Shown: positions 15,136 to 23,890 of the stretch, piece by piece
Position numbering within the stretch: position 1 is the first letter of the stretch
Layout: each line of letters opens with the position of its first letter
DNA from: Paenibacillus validus NBRC 15382
Lineage (GTDB): Bacteria; Bacillota; Bacilli; Paenibacillales; NBRC-103111
Direction: 5' to 3'
NCBI RefSeq assembly: GCF_004000985.1
Contig: NZ_BIMH01000004.1
Span: forward strand, 124,001-188,000
Length of the DNA stretch: 64,000 bases
The notes under the pieces: model-generated
Seen by the model: the letters and a program-made list of their open reading frames with translations, nothing else
Databases searched by the model: none
What the model was told of the DNA's origin: nothing
Translations under genes and position numbers: made by a program

Positions 15136-15750
15136 CTACATGCAGTCTTTGGCATGATCATCATCTTTTCGATGCGATAAAATTCCATAAAGTATGACGT
15201 CAGTAATGTCATTTGCAAGGGAAACCGGATTTGTTTCTTCGTTCACAATCTTGGTGACCATTCGTTCGAGCATGGCAACCATACATTCTGCGGCCACCTC
15301 GATCGGCAGGTCTTTTCGGACGTGCCCCGCTTCCTGGTTGCTGCGTAAGTTATGAATGATCATGTCCATCATTTCTTTTTTGATTTGTTCGCTATCAGGC
15401 GAATCATAAAGTGCAATTTTGGTCAGCTCAGGGGAAGCATTAAGAAATAAGAACAAATTTTTTAAATTTTCCTTTACTTGCTCTGGAACGTCAGAGCTTG
15501 GCAGTGGTGTTACCAGACTCCCTGCATTGGCCAGAACCTTTAAGCGCATTCGATATTCATTGACCAGTTCGGAAAAAATCGCATCCTTGCTCGGGAAATA
15601 CAAATAAAATGCGGCTTGCGTGAGTCCCGCAGCTTTTACGATGTCGCTTATTTTTGTAGTAAAGTACCCGTTCAGAGCAAATTGTTGAGTCGCAGCCTCC
15701 AATAATCGAATGCGGCTTAACTCCCCTTTTTTCGTTCGATTCCTTTCCAT
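15136..15750 (-). CDS. TetR family transcriptional regulator
   Basis: 204 residues. The N-terminal HTH is canonical: 'RIRLLEAATQQFALNGYFT', 'ISDIVKAAGLTQAAFYLYF', 'SKDAIFSELV'. The helical ligand domain is typical of regulators of fatty acid or drug responses. A GAGGTG site precedes the ATG. A 40-bp inverted repeat at 15798-15837 upstream probably is its own operator, and the same arrangement is found at 23687-23726 upstream of the HXXEE membrane protein gene, so that gene is a candidate target. The ligand is unknown. Confidence 0.88.
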   Translation of the reverse strand: MERNRTKKGELSRIRLLEAATQQFALNGYFTTKISDIVKAAGLTQAAFYLYFPSKDAIFSELVNEYRMRLKVLANAGSLVTPLPSSDVPEQVKENLKNLFLFLNASPELTKIALYDSPDSEQIKKEMMDMIIHNLRSNQEAGHVRKDLPIEVAAECMVAMLERMVTKIVNEETNPVSLANDITDVILYGILSHRKDDDHAKDCM

Positions 15751-15797
15751 ATAGGCACCTCTTCAATTACTGAACGATAAGTTAACATTTGAACAGA

Positions 15798-15837
15798 AAA
15801 ACTAACTATGAATTCACATAACTAATCAGTTAGTTTT
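15798..15837. promoter_or_regulatory. Probable TetR operator, 40-bp inverted repeat (copy 1)
   Basis: Arms AAAACTAACT (15798-15807) and AGTTAGTTTT (15828-15837) are perfect inverted repeats with 20 bases between. A second, inner palindrome AACTAATCAGTTAGTT lies at 15820-15835. It is about 48 bases upstream of the TetR start. Confidence 0.7.
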
Positions 15838-15967
15838 ATCACATCTTTCAAATTTTGTCAATGATCTATACGCATACTCGCGGAACAACCATGATCAGGA
15901 CAAACATGACGACTTTGGAGAGGAAAGCACGGATGCGTAAGCGAATGTCAAAGCACAAATCACAAAA

Positions 15968-16010
15968 AGACACCCCGGAGCATTTTATGATGCTTCGGAG
16001 GTGTCTGTTT
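15968..16010. terminator. Strong hairpin terminator
   Basis: AGACACC(C)CG(G)AGCAT-TTTATG-ATGCT(T)CGG(A)GGTGTCT with flanking A and T runs. It probably ends the minus-strand hydrolase transcript; a plus-strand role is also possible. Confidence 0.65.
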
Positions 16011-16104
16011 ATACGCCGGAATGCGTTCCCATGCAACTGCCATTACAACAGCCATTGATTCGACGTCGGTTGGAGGGAATTAGACAGCTCGTTTAATTAT
16101 GGCT

Positions 16105-16983
16105 TTAATAGTAGACCGTTAAGAACTGCTTGATATCGCTATTTATTTTTTGCAGAAATGGTTCCGACGGGAAATGGCCCATTTCATAGACGGTTGCTGC
16201 CGCTAAGTTGGGTATGATCGCTTCTGCGGCCGCAATCACCTTTTCACTTGGGAAGAATATATCCTTTGTACCTGCTAGCACCATAGTAGGAGAGGAGTAA
16301 TTCACAAGCTCTCTTTTTTCGGTTATTTTCGGCATGTCTTGTTCTAATTTTACATGTGTAAAAATGTCGCCGATTATGTTTTTATCTATTTCCTTCATGC
16401 TGTTGAAAGACATCGTATCCGCTATTTTTTGCAATTGCTTTTGCGATGAGCTGATAGTAAACCCTATCATGGGAATTAAGATTTTCTGTATCATTTTCAT
16501 TTTGGAGCCTAACTTCAATCCAGACGGAGCGACCAAGACCGAGCATGCAATTTTCTCCGGCAGAAACGCTGCTATTCTTAGTATGATGCCCGCGCCATAA
16601 GAAGGGCCGATAAATGCACTTTTGTCAACTCCAAAATGCTCCATTAAATCGGAAACCCATAATGCAAAACTGTCATCTTTAGCTGACATTCTTGTTTCCG
16701 CACTGTAGCCCGGATGCCCGATTGTGTCTGGAGCGTAAATCCGATACTCCCCAAACAAGGATGAAAACCAGGATAACGTCATCGGGTTAATGCAATTGCC
16801 GCCCTGAAAGATAAAGACGGGTTTTCCGTCAACAGGCCCTGTCACTAAGGTATGCGTTCGACCAAAGCGCGTGTCTACGAACACTCTTTCAAATTCAACA
16901 TGAAATCGCTTCAGGTACGACTCATAATCGTTTAAGATTTTTTTCTTTCCTTCTTCGCTTTTATAAATGGCAGGTACGCTCAC
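16105..16983 (-). CDS. Alpha/beta hydrolase
   Basis: 292 residues, GTG start with GAGGTG upstream. The nucleophile elbow is 'IGPSYGAGI' (S128), where Pro replaces the usual first His or Gly neighbour. The acid is in 'AGTKDIFFPSE' and the His in 'YEMGHFPSEPF', so the triad is complete. The oxyanion segment 'FQGGNCINPM' is typical of carboxylesterase or ring-product hydrolases. It stands alone upstream of an acyl-CoA ligase. The substrate is not known. Confidence 0.8.
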   Translation of the reverse strand: MSVPAIYKSEEGKKKILNDYESYLKRFHVEFERVFVDTRFGRTHTLVTGPVDGKPVFIFQGGNCINPMTLSWFSSLFGEYRIYAPDTIGHPGYSAETRMSAKDDSFALWVSDLMEHFGVDKSAFIGPSYGAGIILRIAAFLPEKIACSVLVAPSGLKLGSKMKMIQKILIPMIGFTISSSQKQLQKIADTMSFNSMKEIDKNIIGDIFTHVKLEQDMPKITEKRELVNYSSPTMVLAGTKDIFFPSEKVIAAAEAIIPNLAAATVYEMGHFPSEPFLQKINSDIKQFLTVYY

Positions 16984-17203
16984 TGAAACACCTCAGGCGT
17001 TTTTATTAGTTCGTCCTTCAGATTGTATCATTATAGCAACGGTCAGCATACCTGTAAGGAAGAAAAATACGATTTGAACATGAAAAAGGCCTCTTGGAGT
17101 CGTAAGTGTTGTCCGAAGCTTGCCGGCCCAAAGGACGAGGTACTTAAAATATCAGGAGGCTACCCGGCAAGGGGTGTATCGTGCCGTTTCATCGTTCTCA
17201 TTT

Positions 17204-18787
17204 TCACCGCAGTTGATCCTCCAATTCCGTTTTTAGTTGTTGTTGAAGATCGATTTTTTTGATTTTCCCGCTAGCCGTCATCGGAAGCGCATCGACAAAA
17301 ACGAACTTGTCGGGAACCTTGTAATCGGCAACTTTCGATTTGATGTAATTTTTAATCTCTTCCGTTTGCAGCTGCTCTCCGCTTCTGACACGAATGGCAG
17401 CGCATGAAATTTCGCCCAGCACAGTATCGGGCAGACCGACGACGGCCGCCTCCATGACGGAAGGATGGCCATATAAAATTTCTTCGATTTCCCTCGGATA
17501 GATGTTGTATCCTCCGCGAATAATCATTTCTTTGATTCTCCCGACAATCCGGATATAACCCTGTTCGTCCATGGTTGCCAGATCACCTGAATAAAACCAC
17601 CCTTCTTGATGGATTGCCGCTTGAGTGGCCTCAGGCATGTTGTAATAACCTTTCATCACGCCAAAACCTCTGCAAGCCAGTTCTCCAACTACTCCCGGAC
17701 CGACCGGTACCCTGCGGGGGTCAACAATTTTGACCTCCGCACCAGGCAGCACCTTGCCGACGGTCTCGGATCGAATCTTATCGTCGTCATTAAAATCGGT
17801 AATCGTTAAAGTCGGCGAAGTTTCGGTCAATCCGTATGCGACTACAATATTGCATCCCATTTCCGAGCGAATCCGTTTGACGACTTCCACCGGACATGGA
17901 GCCGCAGCGATAATGCCCGTTCGCAAGGAAGAAAGGTCAAAGGAAGCAAAATCCGGGTGATTCAACTCTAAAATAAACATCGTCGGTACGCCGTTATGCA
18001 CCGTCACCCGCTCTTGCTGGATCAGTTCGAGCACGTCCTTGGCTTTATACTGATCTACGAGCACCATGCTCCCCGCACAAGCGAACGTGCTTAGAATACT
18101 CGGCGTAATTCCGAAAACATGAAAAACCGGGACCGCAATAAGAAAAACATCCTCCGGCGCACATTTCATGGCTTCCGCCGAAATTGTACCGGTGTGAGCG
18201 ATATTGGAGTGTGTCAGCATCGCTCCTTTCGGTCTACCCGTCGTTCCAGACGTATACAAAATAGCAAAGACATCGTCTTTGGGTTGAATGTCTTCGGGTA
18301 CGAACAAGGAGTTTTTGCCTCTTTCTATCAATCGTTGATAGGATATGAGCCCTTCCTGTTCGAAGCGTACCGATACGATCTGGTTCAGACTGTTAACCAT
18401 ATTTTTCGCTTGTGTAAACTGATCAGCGTGAGGAACACCGCTGAATTCTTTCGTACAAAAGGCAATCTTCGCGCCGGAGTTCGTCAGTATATATTCTACT
18501 TCATGCTGCTGGTACCTGGTGTTACAAGGAACGATGACTGCACCCAGAAACGCCGCAGCAAGATAGACGACCACAAACTCGTGCCAATTGGGCAAACAGA
18601 CAGCTAACTTGTCGCCCTTCCCGACGTTCAGATCACGAAGAGCGGCGGCCATATATCTCGACTCGTTCCAAAGCTCCTCGTATGTCATTCTTCGCGTCCG
18701 GTCGAAAATGACTTCTTTCACCGGATTCCGTTTATATGCCCGTTCAAATACTTGCGCAACCGATAAGTCATACTCATATTTATACAT
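17204..18787 (-). CDS. Long-chain acyl-CoA or aryl-CoA synthetase (AMP-binding, ANL superfamily)
   Basis: 527 residues. The AMP-binding signature 'YTSGTTGRPKGAM' lies at about 173-185, the A5 motif 'YGLTETSP' at about 317, A7 'YSGDLATMDEQGYI', the hinge 'IVGRIKEMIIRGGYNIYP' and the catalytic A10 Lys in 'MTASGKIKK' near the C-terminus. It activates a carboxylic acid to its CoA thioester through an adenylate. A GGGGGAAG site precedes the ATG. A thiolase and a broken crotonase follow upstream on the same strand, so a beta-oxidation-like route is likely. Chain length or ring specificity cannot be told. Confidence 0.9.
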   Translation of the reverse strand: MYKYEYDLSVAQVFERAYKRNPVKEVIFDRTRRMTYEELWNESRYMAAALRDLNVGKGDKLAVCLPNWHEFVVVYLAAAFLGAVIVPCNTRYQQHEVEYILTNSGAKIAFCTKEFSGVPHADQFTQAKNMVNSLNQIVSVRFEQEGLISYQRLIERGKNSLFVPEDIQPKDDVFAILYTSGTTGRPKGAMLTHSNIAHTGTISAEAMKCAPEDVFLIAVPVFHVFGITPSILSTFACAGSMVLVDQYKAKDVLELIQQERVTVHNGVPTMFILELNHPDFASFDLSSLRTGIIAAAPCPVEVVKRIRSEMGCNIVVAYGLTETSPTLTITDFNDDDKIRSETVGKVLPGAEVKIVDPRRVPVGPGVVGELACRGFGVMKGYYNMPEATQAAIHQEGWFYSGDLATMDEQGYIRIVGRIKEMIIRGGYNIYPREIEEILYGHPSVMEAAVVGLPDTVLGEISCAAIRVRSGEQLQTEEIKNYIKSKVADYKVPDKFVFVDALPMTASGKIKKIDLQQQLKTELEDQLR

Positions 18788-18898
18788 GGGAACTTCCCCC
18801 TATGCTCTGGTATCAACCAACCGCAACAAACAATATATGCACTTTCAATTCAACCGAGAACCGTGACTGATGTTCATTCGTTCTATGGAAAAGGGGGA

Positions 18899-20080
18899 TT
18901 ACAGCCGCTCCCAAATGGCTGCAATCCCTTGACCTCCGCCGATGCATAAAGAAGAAACGCCATATTTTTTGTTGCGGCGCCGCAATTCGTATAGAAGCGA
19001 CAATGTAATTCTAGCGCCGCTAGCGCCTAACGGATGGCCCAATGCGACCGCCCCGCCATTGACGTTGCCGATCTCCGGATCGAAGTCGAGCTCTTTCTGG
19101 CAAGCGAGATATTGAGCGGCGAGCGCCTCGTTAATTTCAATCAGGTCCAAGTCTTTGATCGTCATTCCCGCTTTATGGAGCGCTTGCCGGATCGCCATGA
19201 CCGGTCCGATACCCATAATCTTCGGTTCTACACCGACAATGCCCCAGGAAACTAACCGCGCAAGCGGTTTCAGGTTCCGCCGCTTCACATATTCTTCCAA
19301 AGCCACCACCGTTACTGCCGCGCCGTCGTTGATTCCGCTGGCGTTGCCTGCCGTCACTACCCCGTCTTTCGTGAAGCGGGCAGGCAGCTTCGCCAGCGTC
19401 TCCAGGGTAGTCGGACGGGGATGTTCATCACGGTCCACAACTACACTTTCCTTTCTTCCTAGAATCGTATAGGGGACGATTTCTTCGGCAAAGCGGCCAT
19501 TATCTATGGCCGCCTGGGCTCTGTCATGGCTTCTGACGGCAAACGCATCGACCTGTTCCCTTGTGATCCCGTATTGCGAGGCCAGATTTTCGGCGGTTAT
19601 GGCCATTGTGCAATCCCCGTAAGGATCGTACAGCGCCTCCCACAAGTAATCTTCCATCGGCGCTTTGCCGAGGGGGATTCCCCATCTTGCTCCACGAATC
19701 ACATGAGGTACTTGGCTCATATTTTCCGCGCCGCCTGCAAGCGCCAGGTCGGATTCTCCCAGCATAATCGATTGAGATGCATTCACAATCGATTGAAGTC
19801 CGGAACCGCAAAGCCTGTTCACCGTTAATCCGGGTACGTGTTTCGGAACGCCTGATTTCAATCCGACATGGCGGCCCATATAGATGGCATCTGCACTGGA
19901 CTGGATCACGTTGCCAATGACGACCTGATCCACTTCTTCCGCCGTCACATTCGCTTTTTCCAACGCTTTTATGGCGCTGGCAGTCGCTAATTCGATGGCG
20001 GATACCTCTTTGAATGATCCTCCAAACTCACCGAACGCGGTGCGCGCGCCTTCGATCAAGAAAACATGACGGTTTCCCAT
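18899..20080 (-). CDS. Acetyl-CoA C-acyltransferase (thiolase)
   Basis: 393 residues from ATG 20080, with GGAGG seven bases upstream; an in-frame ATG at 20098 lies inside that signal. The acyl-binding C91 is in 'VNRLCGSGLQS', the general-base His in 'ALGHPLGASGAR' and the second Cys in 'SSLCIGGGQG', so all catalytic residues are present. It carries out the thiolytic step of fatty or aryl acid oxidation, or the reverse condensation. It is 110 bases from the acyl-CoA ligase start and directly follows the crotonase remnant. Confidence 0.92.
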   Translation of the reverse strand: MGNRHVFLIEGARTAFGEFGGSFKEVSAIELATASAIKALEKANVTAEEVDQVVIGNVIQSSADAIYMGRHVGLKSGVPKHVPGLTVNRLCGSGLQSIVNASQSIMLGESDLALAGGAENMSQVPHVIRGARWGIPLGKAPMEDYLWEALYDPYGDCTMAITAENLASQYGITREQVDAFAVRSHDRAQAAIDNGRFAEEIVPYTILGRKESVVVDRDEHPRPTTLETLAKLPARFTKDGVVTAGNASGINDGAAVTVVALEEYVKRRNLKPLARLVSWGIVGVEPKIMGIGPVMAIRQALHKAGMTIKDLDLIEINEALAAQYLACQKELDFDPEIGNVNGGAVALGHPLGASGARITLSLLYELRRRNKKYGVSSLCIGGGQGIAAIWERL

Positions 20081-20091
20081 GTTACGCCCTC

Positions 20092-20560
20092 CTAACATCC
20101 TGAAAATTGCGGCTTTCGTTTTTCTATAAACGCTCGCATGCCTTCTTTGCTGTCATCGCTTGCATAGGCGTTGCCGAAGCATGAGATTTCCAGATCCAAT
20201 CCGGTTTGAAGATCCGCTTGACCGCCCGAGTTGACCGATTAACCGCTGCAGCCTTTGTGTTGCGCCGCCTCCGAGCGCCAATCCGTTAACTGCTGCGATC
20301 ACAGGCTTTGGAATGGATTCGACCTTCGAAAAGGCATTGCGGGATACTTGGCAAAATTGAAGGACTTCCCTGGTATTCAGATTCAGCATGTCTTTAATAT
20401 CCGCACCTGCGGCGAAAGCTCGGTCCCCCTTGCCTGTAAGGACCACGGCCCGCACATCATCGTTTTGTTCCCATTCGTTAAAGAGCAACCCGAGCTCCCG
20501 AAACAACTGCCCGTTCAACGGATTGATCCCATCCTCTGTTATTTGTGGTAAACATACTTA
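20092..20560 (-). pseudogene. Broken enoyl-CoA hydratase (crotonase) gene
   Basis: Pieces of one crotonase are scattered over frames. The main frame (20153-20518) holds 'LNGQLFRELGLLF', 'RAVVLTGKGDRAFAAGADI' and 'VNGLALGGG'. Then 'GGG' runs straight into 'ATQRLQRLIG', skipping the ~30 residues ('CELALACD' region to 'GGTQRL') that hold part of the oxyanion hole and the second catalytic Glu. A frameshift follows, and another frame finishes with 'EGMRAFIEKRKPQFSG' and a TAG stop at 20092-20094, the canonical C-terminus. The N-terminal ~15 residues are also out of frame. The gene spans ~470 bases instead of ~780, so it is inactive. Confidence 0.8.
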
Positions 20561-20679
20561 AATTCATCGTAGAAATAATCCATGACGCGATCTAAGATGT
20601 AATCGCTTACTTAAATTCATGATAAAGCATTTTTCCAGCTTCTATAATCGGCGGATTGCAGGAATCTGCAACGGAACAT

Positions 20680-22911
20680 TCAGCAGATTTGCGGAGGAGA
20701 CAGGTCCAGCAGATCGTATAATTTATAGGCCATCAGCAGGCTGAACCGCTGCTCGGCTTGCTCAATATCGATTTGCAAAATTTCCCTGATTTTATCCAAA
20801 CGGTATTGCAGCGTGCTCCGATGAATATATAACGCCTCGGAGGTCTCTCTCATACTTCCGTTGTTTGATAAATAGATCCGGAGGGTTTGAAACAGATCAG
20901 CTCCACTTCCCTCCGTATAACGCAGCAGCGGCGCCAGCTTTTTTTGCACAAAAATCGTTGAAATTTTGTGATCGGTTAATTGATGAAGAAGAGAGTAAGA
21001 CTCGAACTCTTCAAAAATGGCGAATCCCGCTTCCGGGTAACGAAGGCGAATCAGGTTCGCGGTTTGAACGGCTTGTTTGTACGCAAAATAGTAATCTTCC
21101 ATCCGTTCGGTACGTCCGCCAACACCCAAATAAACATGACAAGATGGCATTTCAGCTTTGGCGATTTTTTGTACCTGCTGATACATCGACTGCCAATAAG
21201 CTTTGGCATTTGTCTGCTCGTTTGTCACGCGGCTGATGAGGATAAACTCATCGCCTTTTCTCGTCAAGATTACCCCTTGATCTTGATTCGAGAGCGCCAT
21301 TTTCATAATATCCCACAATCTTGATTTCTTCTCCTCCACTCCAATGAGATCGCTTTCCCGCTCCACTTCCATATCAAGCTTCACTGACAAATACGCCACC
21401 CGATGAGAATCATAGACGTTCCAGTTGATAAAGGTGGTATACTGTACGACTTTCTCCGGATCCTCGATTTTTTCGGAAAAAAGCTGATTCATGAAACTTT
21501 CCTTCACCTGTTCTCGCGTATCCATCACCAGTTTTTGCTTAATAAACTCGATGGCGTACACATTGAGCGCGTTATTGACGGTTAGTCGGAGAACATCGTC
21601 CCAGTACTTGCGGTCTGAGAACACTGCTAAATAACCTAACTGCCTGCCGCCTCCAATAATCGGCCAGATGCTCACATAACATGGCCCTTCGTCCAGCTGA
21701 AGCCATAATTCATCGGATTTAATCTGCCGGATTTGCTGTTCATGCTCTTTAACGAGATGCAGCAAATTGGGCAGCGATAGCTGTTCTTCCTTCATAGCAT
21801 GATGAGACAGCAGCCGCAGAAGCCGATCGAATAGAAAAACCGAATAACCGAAAATGGAGCTGACGGTTCTGGTGATCTCGTATAGACTCTCCTCCTCGAT
21901 GGTCTTTTTTACAAGTTCCTGTTGATGGATCATGATGTTCTGCAGTCTTAATCTGCGCTCTTGTTCGTTCTGAACTAATCGGGCGTTCTCTATCTGCATA
22001 GAGACATGCGTCGATAAAAACTCAAGCAGCTCCAAATCATCTTCGGTAAACACTCCATCTTGCTTTCCCGAGACATGAAGAATACCGATCGTTTTCAAAT
22101 TAACGACCAAGGGCACCGTTAATTGTTCGCCCCCGGCCTTCCCGAAATACGGAAACAATCGCGATAGATTGCTTTCGTTATCGATCACCATGTTATCGGG
22201 GGATACGAATGTCCCATAAGACGGGGGCTGATAAATTAAACAATTGTTTTTTTCGTCATACAAAAAAATGCTTGCTGCCGCTGCCATCGTTCCTTTCCCA
22301 GCACGGTCGACCATTTTTTCCACCATATGTTCGATTGACGTACCGGGGAAAATCTTTTCCCTCAACCACTCCATGCCTTTGATTTTTCGCTTCTGGCGTT
22401 CTTTATCCCGGGCTAACTCCATAGCTACCGCGACATCCCGGCCAAATTCCACGAAATAGTTTTCCGCTTCGACAATGAGAGGGACAAAATTGCGAAATCC
22501 GATGATGCAAATACCGAATGTCTTCTCTCTTTCCTTCAAAGGAACGGTAAACCAAGTCGAGAGCTTCTCGTTCTCCAACGCTTTTCTGAAATCGCTATCG
22601 CTCATTCCACTCTCGTTCGGCCACCAAAGCGCGTCTTGAAGAAGCCTGGAATCAGGATCGACAGTCAGATGAAGGGTATGCTTGACTTGAAGGGTTTCTC
22701 CCCTCCACACCTTAGGAATGAGCTGATCCCCTTCTTTCAATAAAATGGCGACAAAGTCGGAAGTAAAATCCATCCAAAAAGAGTCCATTAAATAGTGAAG
22801 CGTCTCTTCCAAGGTGTCGAACTTGACGAGCTGCCTTGCGAGATCACGAAGATGAGATTCGATCTTCTGCTTCAGCCGTTCACGCTTAGTCAACTCGTTC
22901 ATTTCATTCAC
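20680..22911 (-). CDS. PucR/CdaR-type transcriptional regulator with GAF sensor domains
   Basis: 743 residues. An N-terminal region (about 20-170) and a second (about 180-315) look like GAF domains ('HVSGKQDGVFTEDDLELLEF' with 'VSMQIENARLVQ'). A middle region of the CdaR GGDEF-like type follows (about 490-620, 'VILTRKGDEFILIS', 'YLGVGGRTERMEDYYFAYKQA'). The C-terminal PucR HTH is 'TSEALYIHRSTLQYRLDKI' (about 692-710). The arrangement suits an activator sensing a small molecule. It lies next to the ligase-thiolase genes and probably controls them; its target is inferred from proximity. Confidence 0.85.
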   Translation of the reverse strand: MNEMNELTKRERLKQKIESHLRDLARQLVKFDTLEETLHYLMDSFWMDFTSDFVAILLKEGDQLIPKVWRGETLQVKHTLHLTVDPDSRLLQDALWWPNESGMSDSDFRKALENEKLSTWFTVPLKEREKTFGICIIGFRNFVPLIVEAENYFVEFGRDVAVAMELARDKERQKRKIKGMEWLREKIFPGTSIEHMVEKMVDRAGKGTMAAAASIFLYDEKNNCLIYQPPSYGTFVSPDNMVIDNESNLSRLFPYFGKAGGEQLTVPLVVNLKTIGILHVSGKQDGVFTEDDLELLEFLSTHVSMQIENARLVQNEQERRLRLQNIMIHQQELVKKTIEEESLYEITRTVSSIFGYSVFLFDRLLRLLSHHAMKEEQLSLPNLLHLVKEHEQQIRQIKSDELWLQLDEGPCYVSIWPIIGGGRQLGYLAVFSDRKYWDDVLRLTVNNALNVYAIEFIKQKLVMDTREQVKESFMNQLFSEKIEDPEKVVQYTTFINWNVYDSHRVAYLSVKLDMEVERESDLIGVEEKKSRLWDIMKMALSNQDQGVILTRKGDEFILISRVTNEQTNAKAYWQSMYQQVQKIAKAEMPSCHVYLGVGGRTERMEDYYFAYKQAVQTANLIRLRYPEAGFAIFEEFESYSLLHQLTDHKISTIFVQKKLAPLLRYTEGSGADLFQTLRIYLSNNGSMRETSEALYIHRSTLQYRLDKIREILQIDIEQAEQRFSLLMAYKLYDLLDLSPPQIC

Positions 22912-23098
22912 TCCCGAAACTATTTATTATGTTTTTTGATTGACAGTGTTTTTTACATAATTCAATTTGACGTCTTTATGTAAATTCCTTTAATTTATAA
23001 AAATCATTTTGGCAAATAAAAATCGGTGCAGCGTCGCACCGACATTTTACCCTTTGATTGGACATGGATATCACCGTTCTCCGTCGTTCACACATTTC

Positions 23099-23638
23099 TC
23101 AACCATTTGGAACCAGTTTCTCGCCCGCCTTATGACCCAGTAACAAAATGGGAATCAGCAGTAATCCTAACGGAAGACTCAGTCCTATATCGGTCAACGT
23201 TATCAGTTTCTCACTTAGCAGCCTGTAAAAAACATAAATCGTATAAGGAAGGATGATGAGGACACTCGTAACCACTCCCGGCACCAGCATTCTTACGAAT
23301 ACGGCCTGACCGATATGCATAAAAACATGAAGCAGCATAACCGCATTGAAACCCAGGAACAGCAAGTAACTGCCATGTTCAGCCGCCATAAACGTACACG
23401 GAACAAACACTACAAATTCAAGGCAAACGGCAACGGAAAACTGCGGCGCCGTCATTCGTGAGAATGAATCGAGCGTGTTTCTGAACCGCCTCGGCACCTT
23501 TCGGTAAATGCTTGGTTGATGCCTCCGAAACCAGGGCTCGATCCGGATGATCTCCTCAAAGTCATGAAGCATAAAGGCAACAAGAAATAACCAAATTACC
23601 GAGTTGATGCTGATAAAGGAATCCAGAAATTCAACCAT
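23099..23638 (-). CDS. HXXEE domain membrane protein
   Basis: 179 residues from ATG 23638; a longer frame exists but starts inside the operator palindrome. The diagnostic motif is 'MLHDFEEIIRIEPWF' near the N-terminus (H-D-F-E-E). About five hydrophobic helices follow. HXXEE proteins are predicted membrane-bound enzymes or transporters of unknown function, often next to TetR regulators. Here the promoter region carries a 40-bp inverted repeat matching the one upstream of the TetR gene at 15.1 kb, which suggests TetR control at a distance. Confidence 0.8.
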   Translation of the reverse strand: MVEFLDSFISINSVIWLFLVAFMLHDFEEIIRIEPWFRRHQPSIYRKVPRRFRNTLDSFSRMTAPQFSVAVCLEFVVFVPCTFMAAEHGSYLLFLGFNAVMLLHVFMHIGQAVFVRMLVPGVVTSVLIILPYTIYVFYRLLSEKLITLTDIGLSLPLGLLLIPILLLGHKAGEKLVPNG

Positions 23639-23686
23639 GTCATATAACCTCGCTTCCGTCCTAATTTGTGTGAATTCGAACACCAC

Positions 23687-23726
23687 AAAACTAACTCTAA
23701 AGTTATATAACTTTAAAGTTAGTTTA
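23687..23726. promoter_or_regulatory. Probable TetR operator, 40-bp inverted repeat (copy 2)
   Basis: Arms AAAACTAACT (23687-23696) and AGTTAGTTTA (23717-23726) with exactly 20 bases between, as in copy 1. The whole 36-base interior is nearly a perfect palindrome (CTAAAGTTAT/ATAACTTTAA). It lies about 50 bases upstream of the HXXEE gene start. Confidence 0.7.
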
Positions 23727-23890
23727 GGACAGCATGAAGTAATTGTCAATTGTTTTTGCAAAGTTTGCCATCTTTATGATCCCGAGACTGACGACTGCCT
23801 GATAATTCCGTCATGGATGGATTCATCCCGCTCCTGTATGTTATAATTTCTAAAGATTTCCACGAATCATGCCGAATATTGGAGGGACCG

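Larger units (their letters stand above)
15751..16104. other. Intergenic region with TetR operator and a terminator
   Basis: 354 bases. Besides the operator and a strong hairpin annotated separately, nothing is supported. Short plus-strand frames here are rich in basic residues and lack a ribosome binding site. Confidence 0.55.

Noticed and set aside
20653-22911. PucR/CdaR regulator considered as a two-component kinase because of GAF domains
   Set aside because: No HATPase or His box; C-terminal HTH of PucR type identifies it as a transcription factor.
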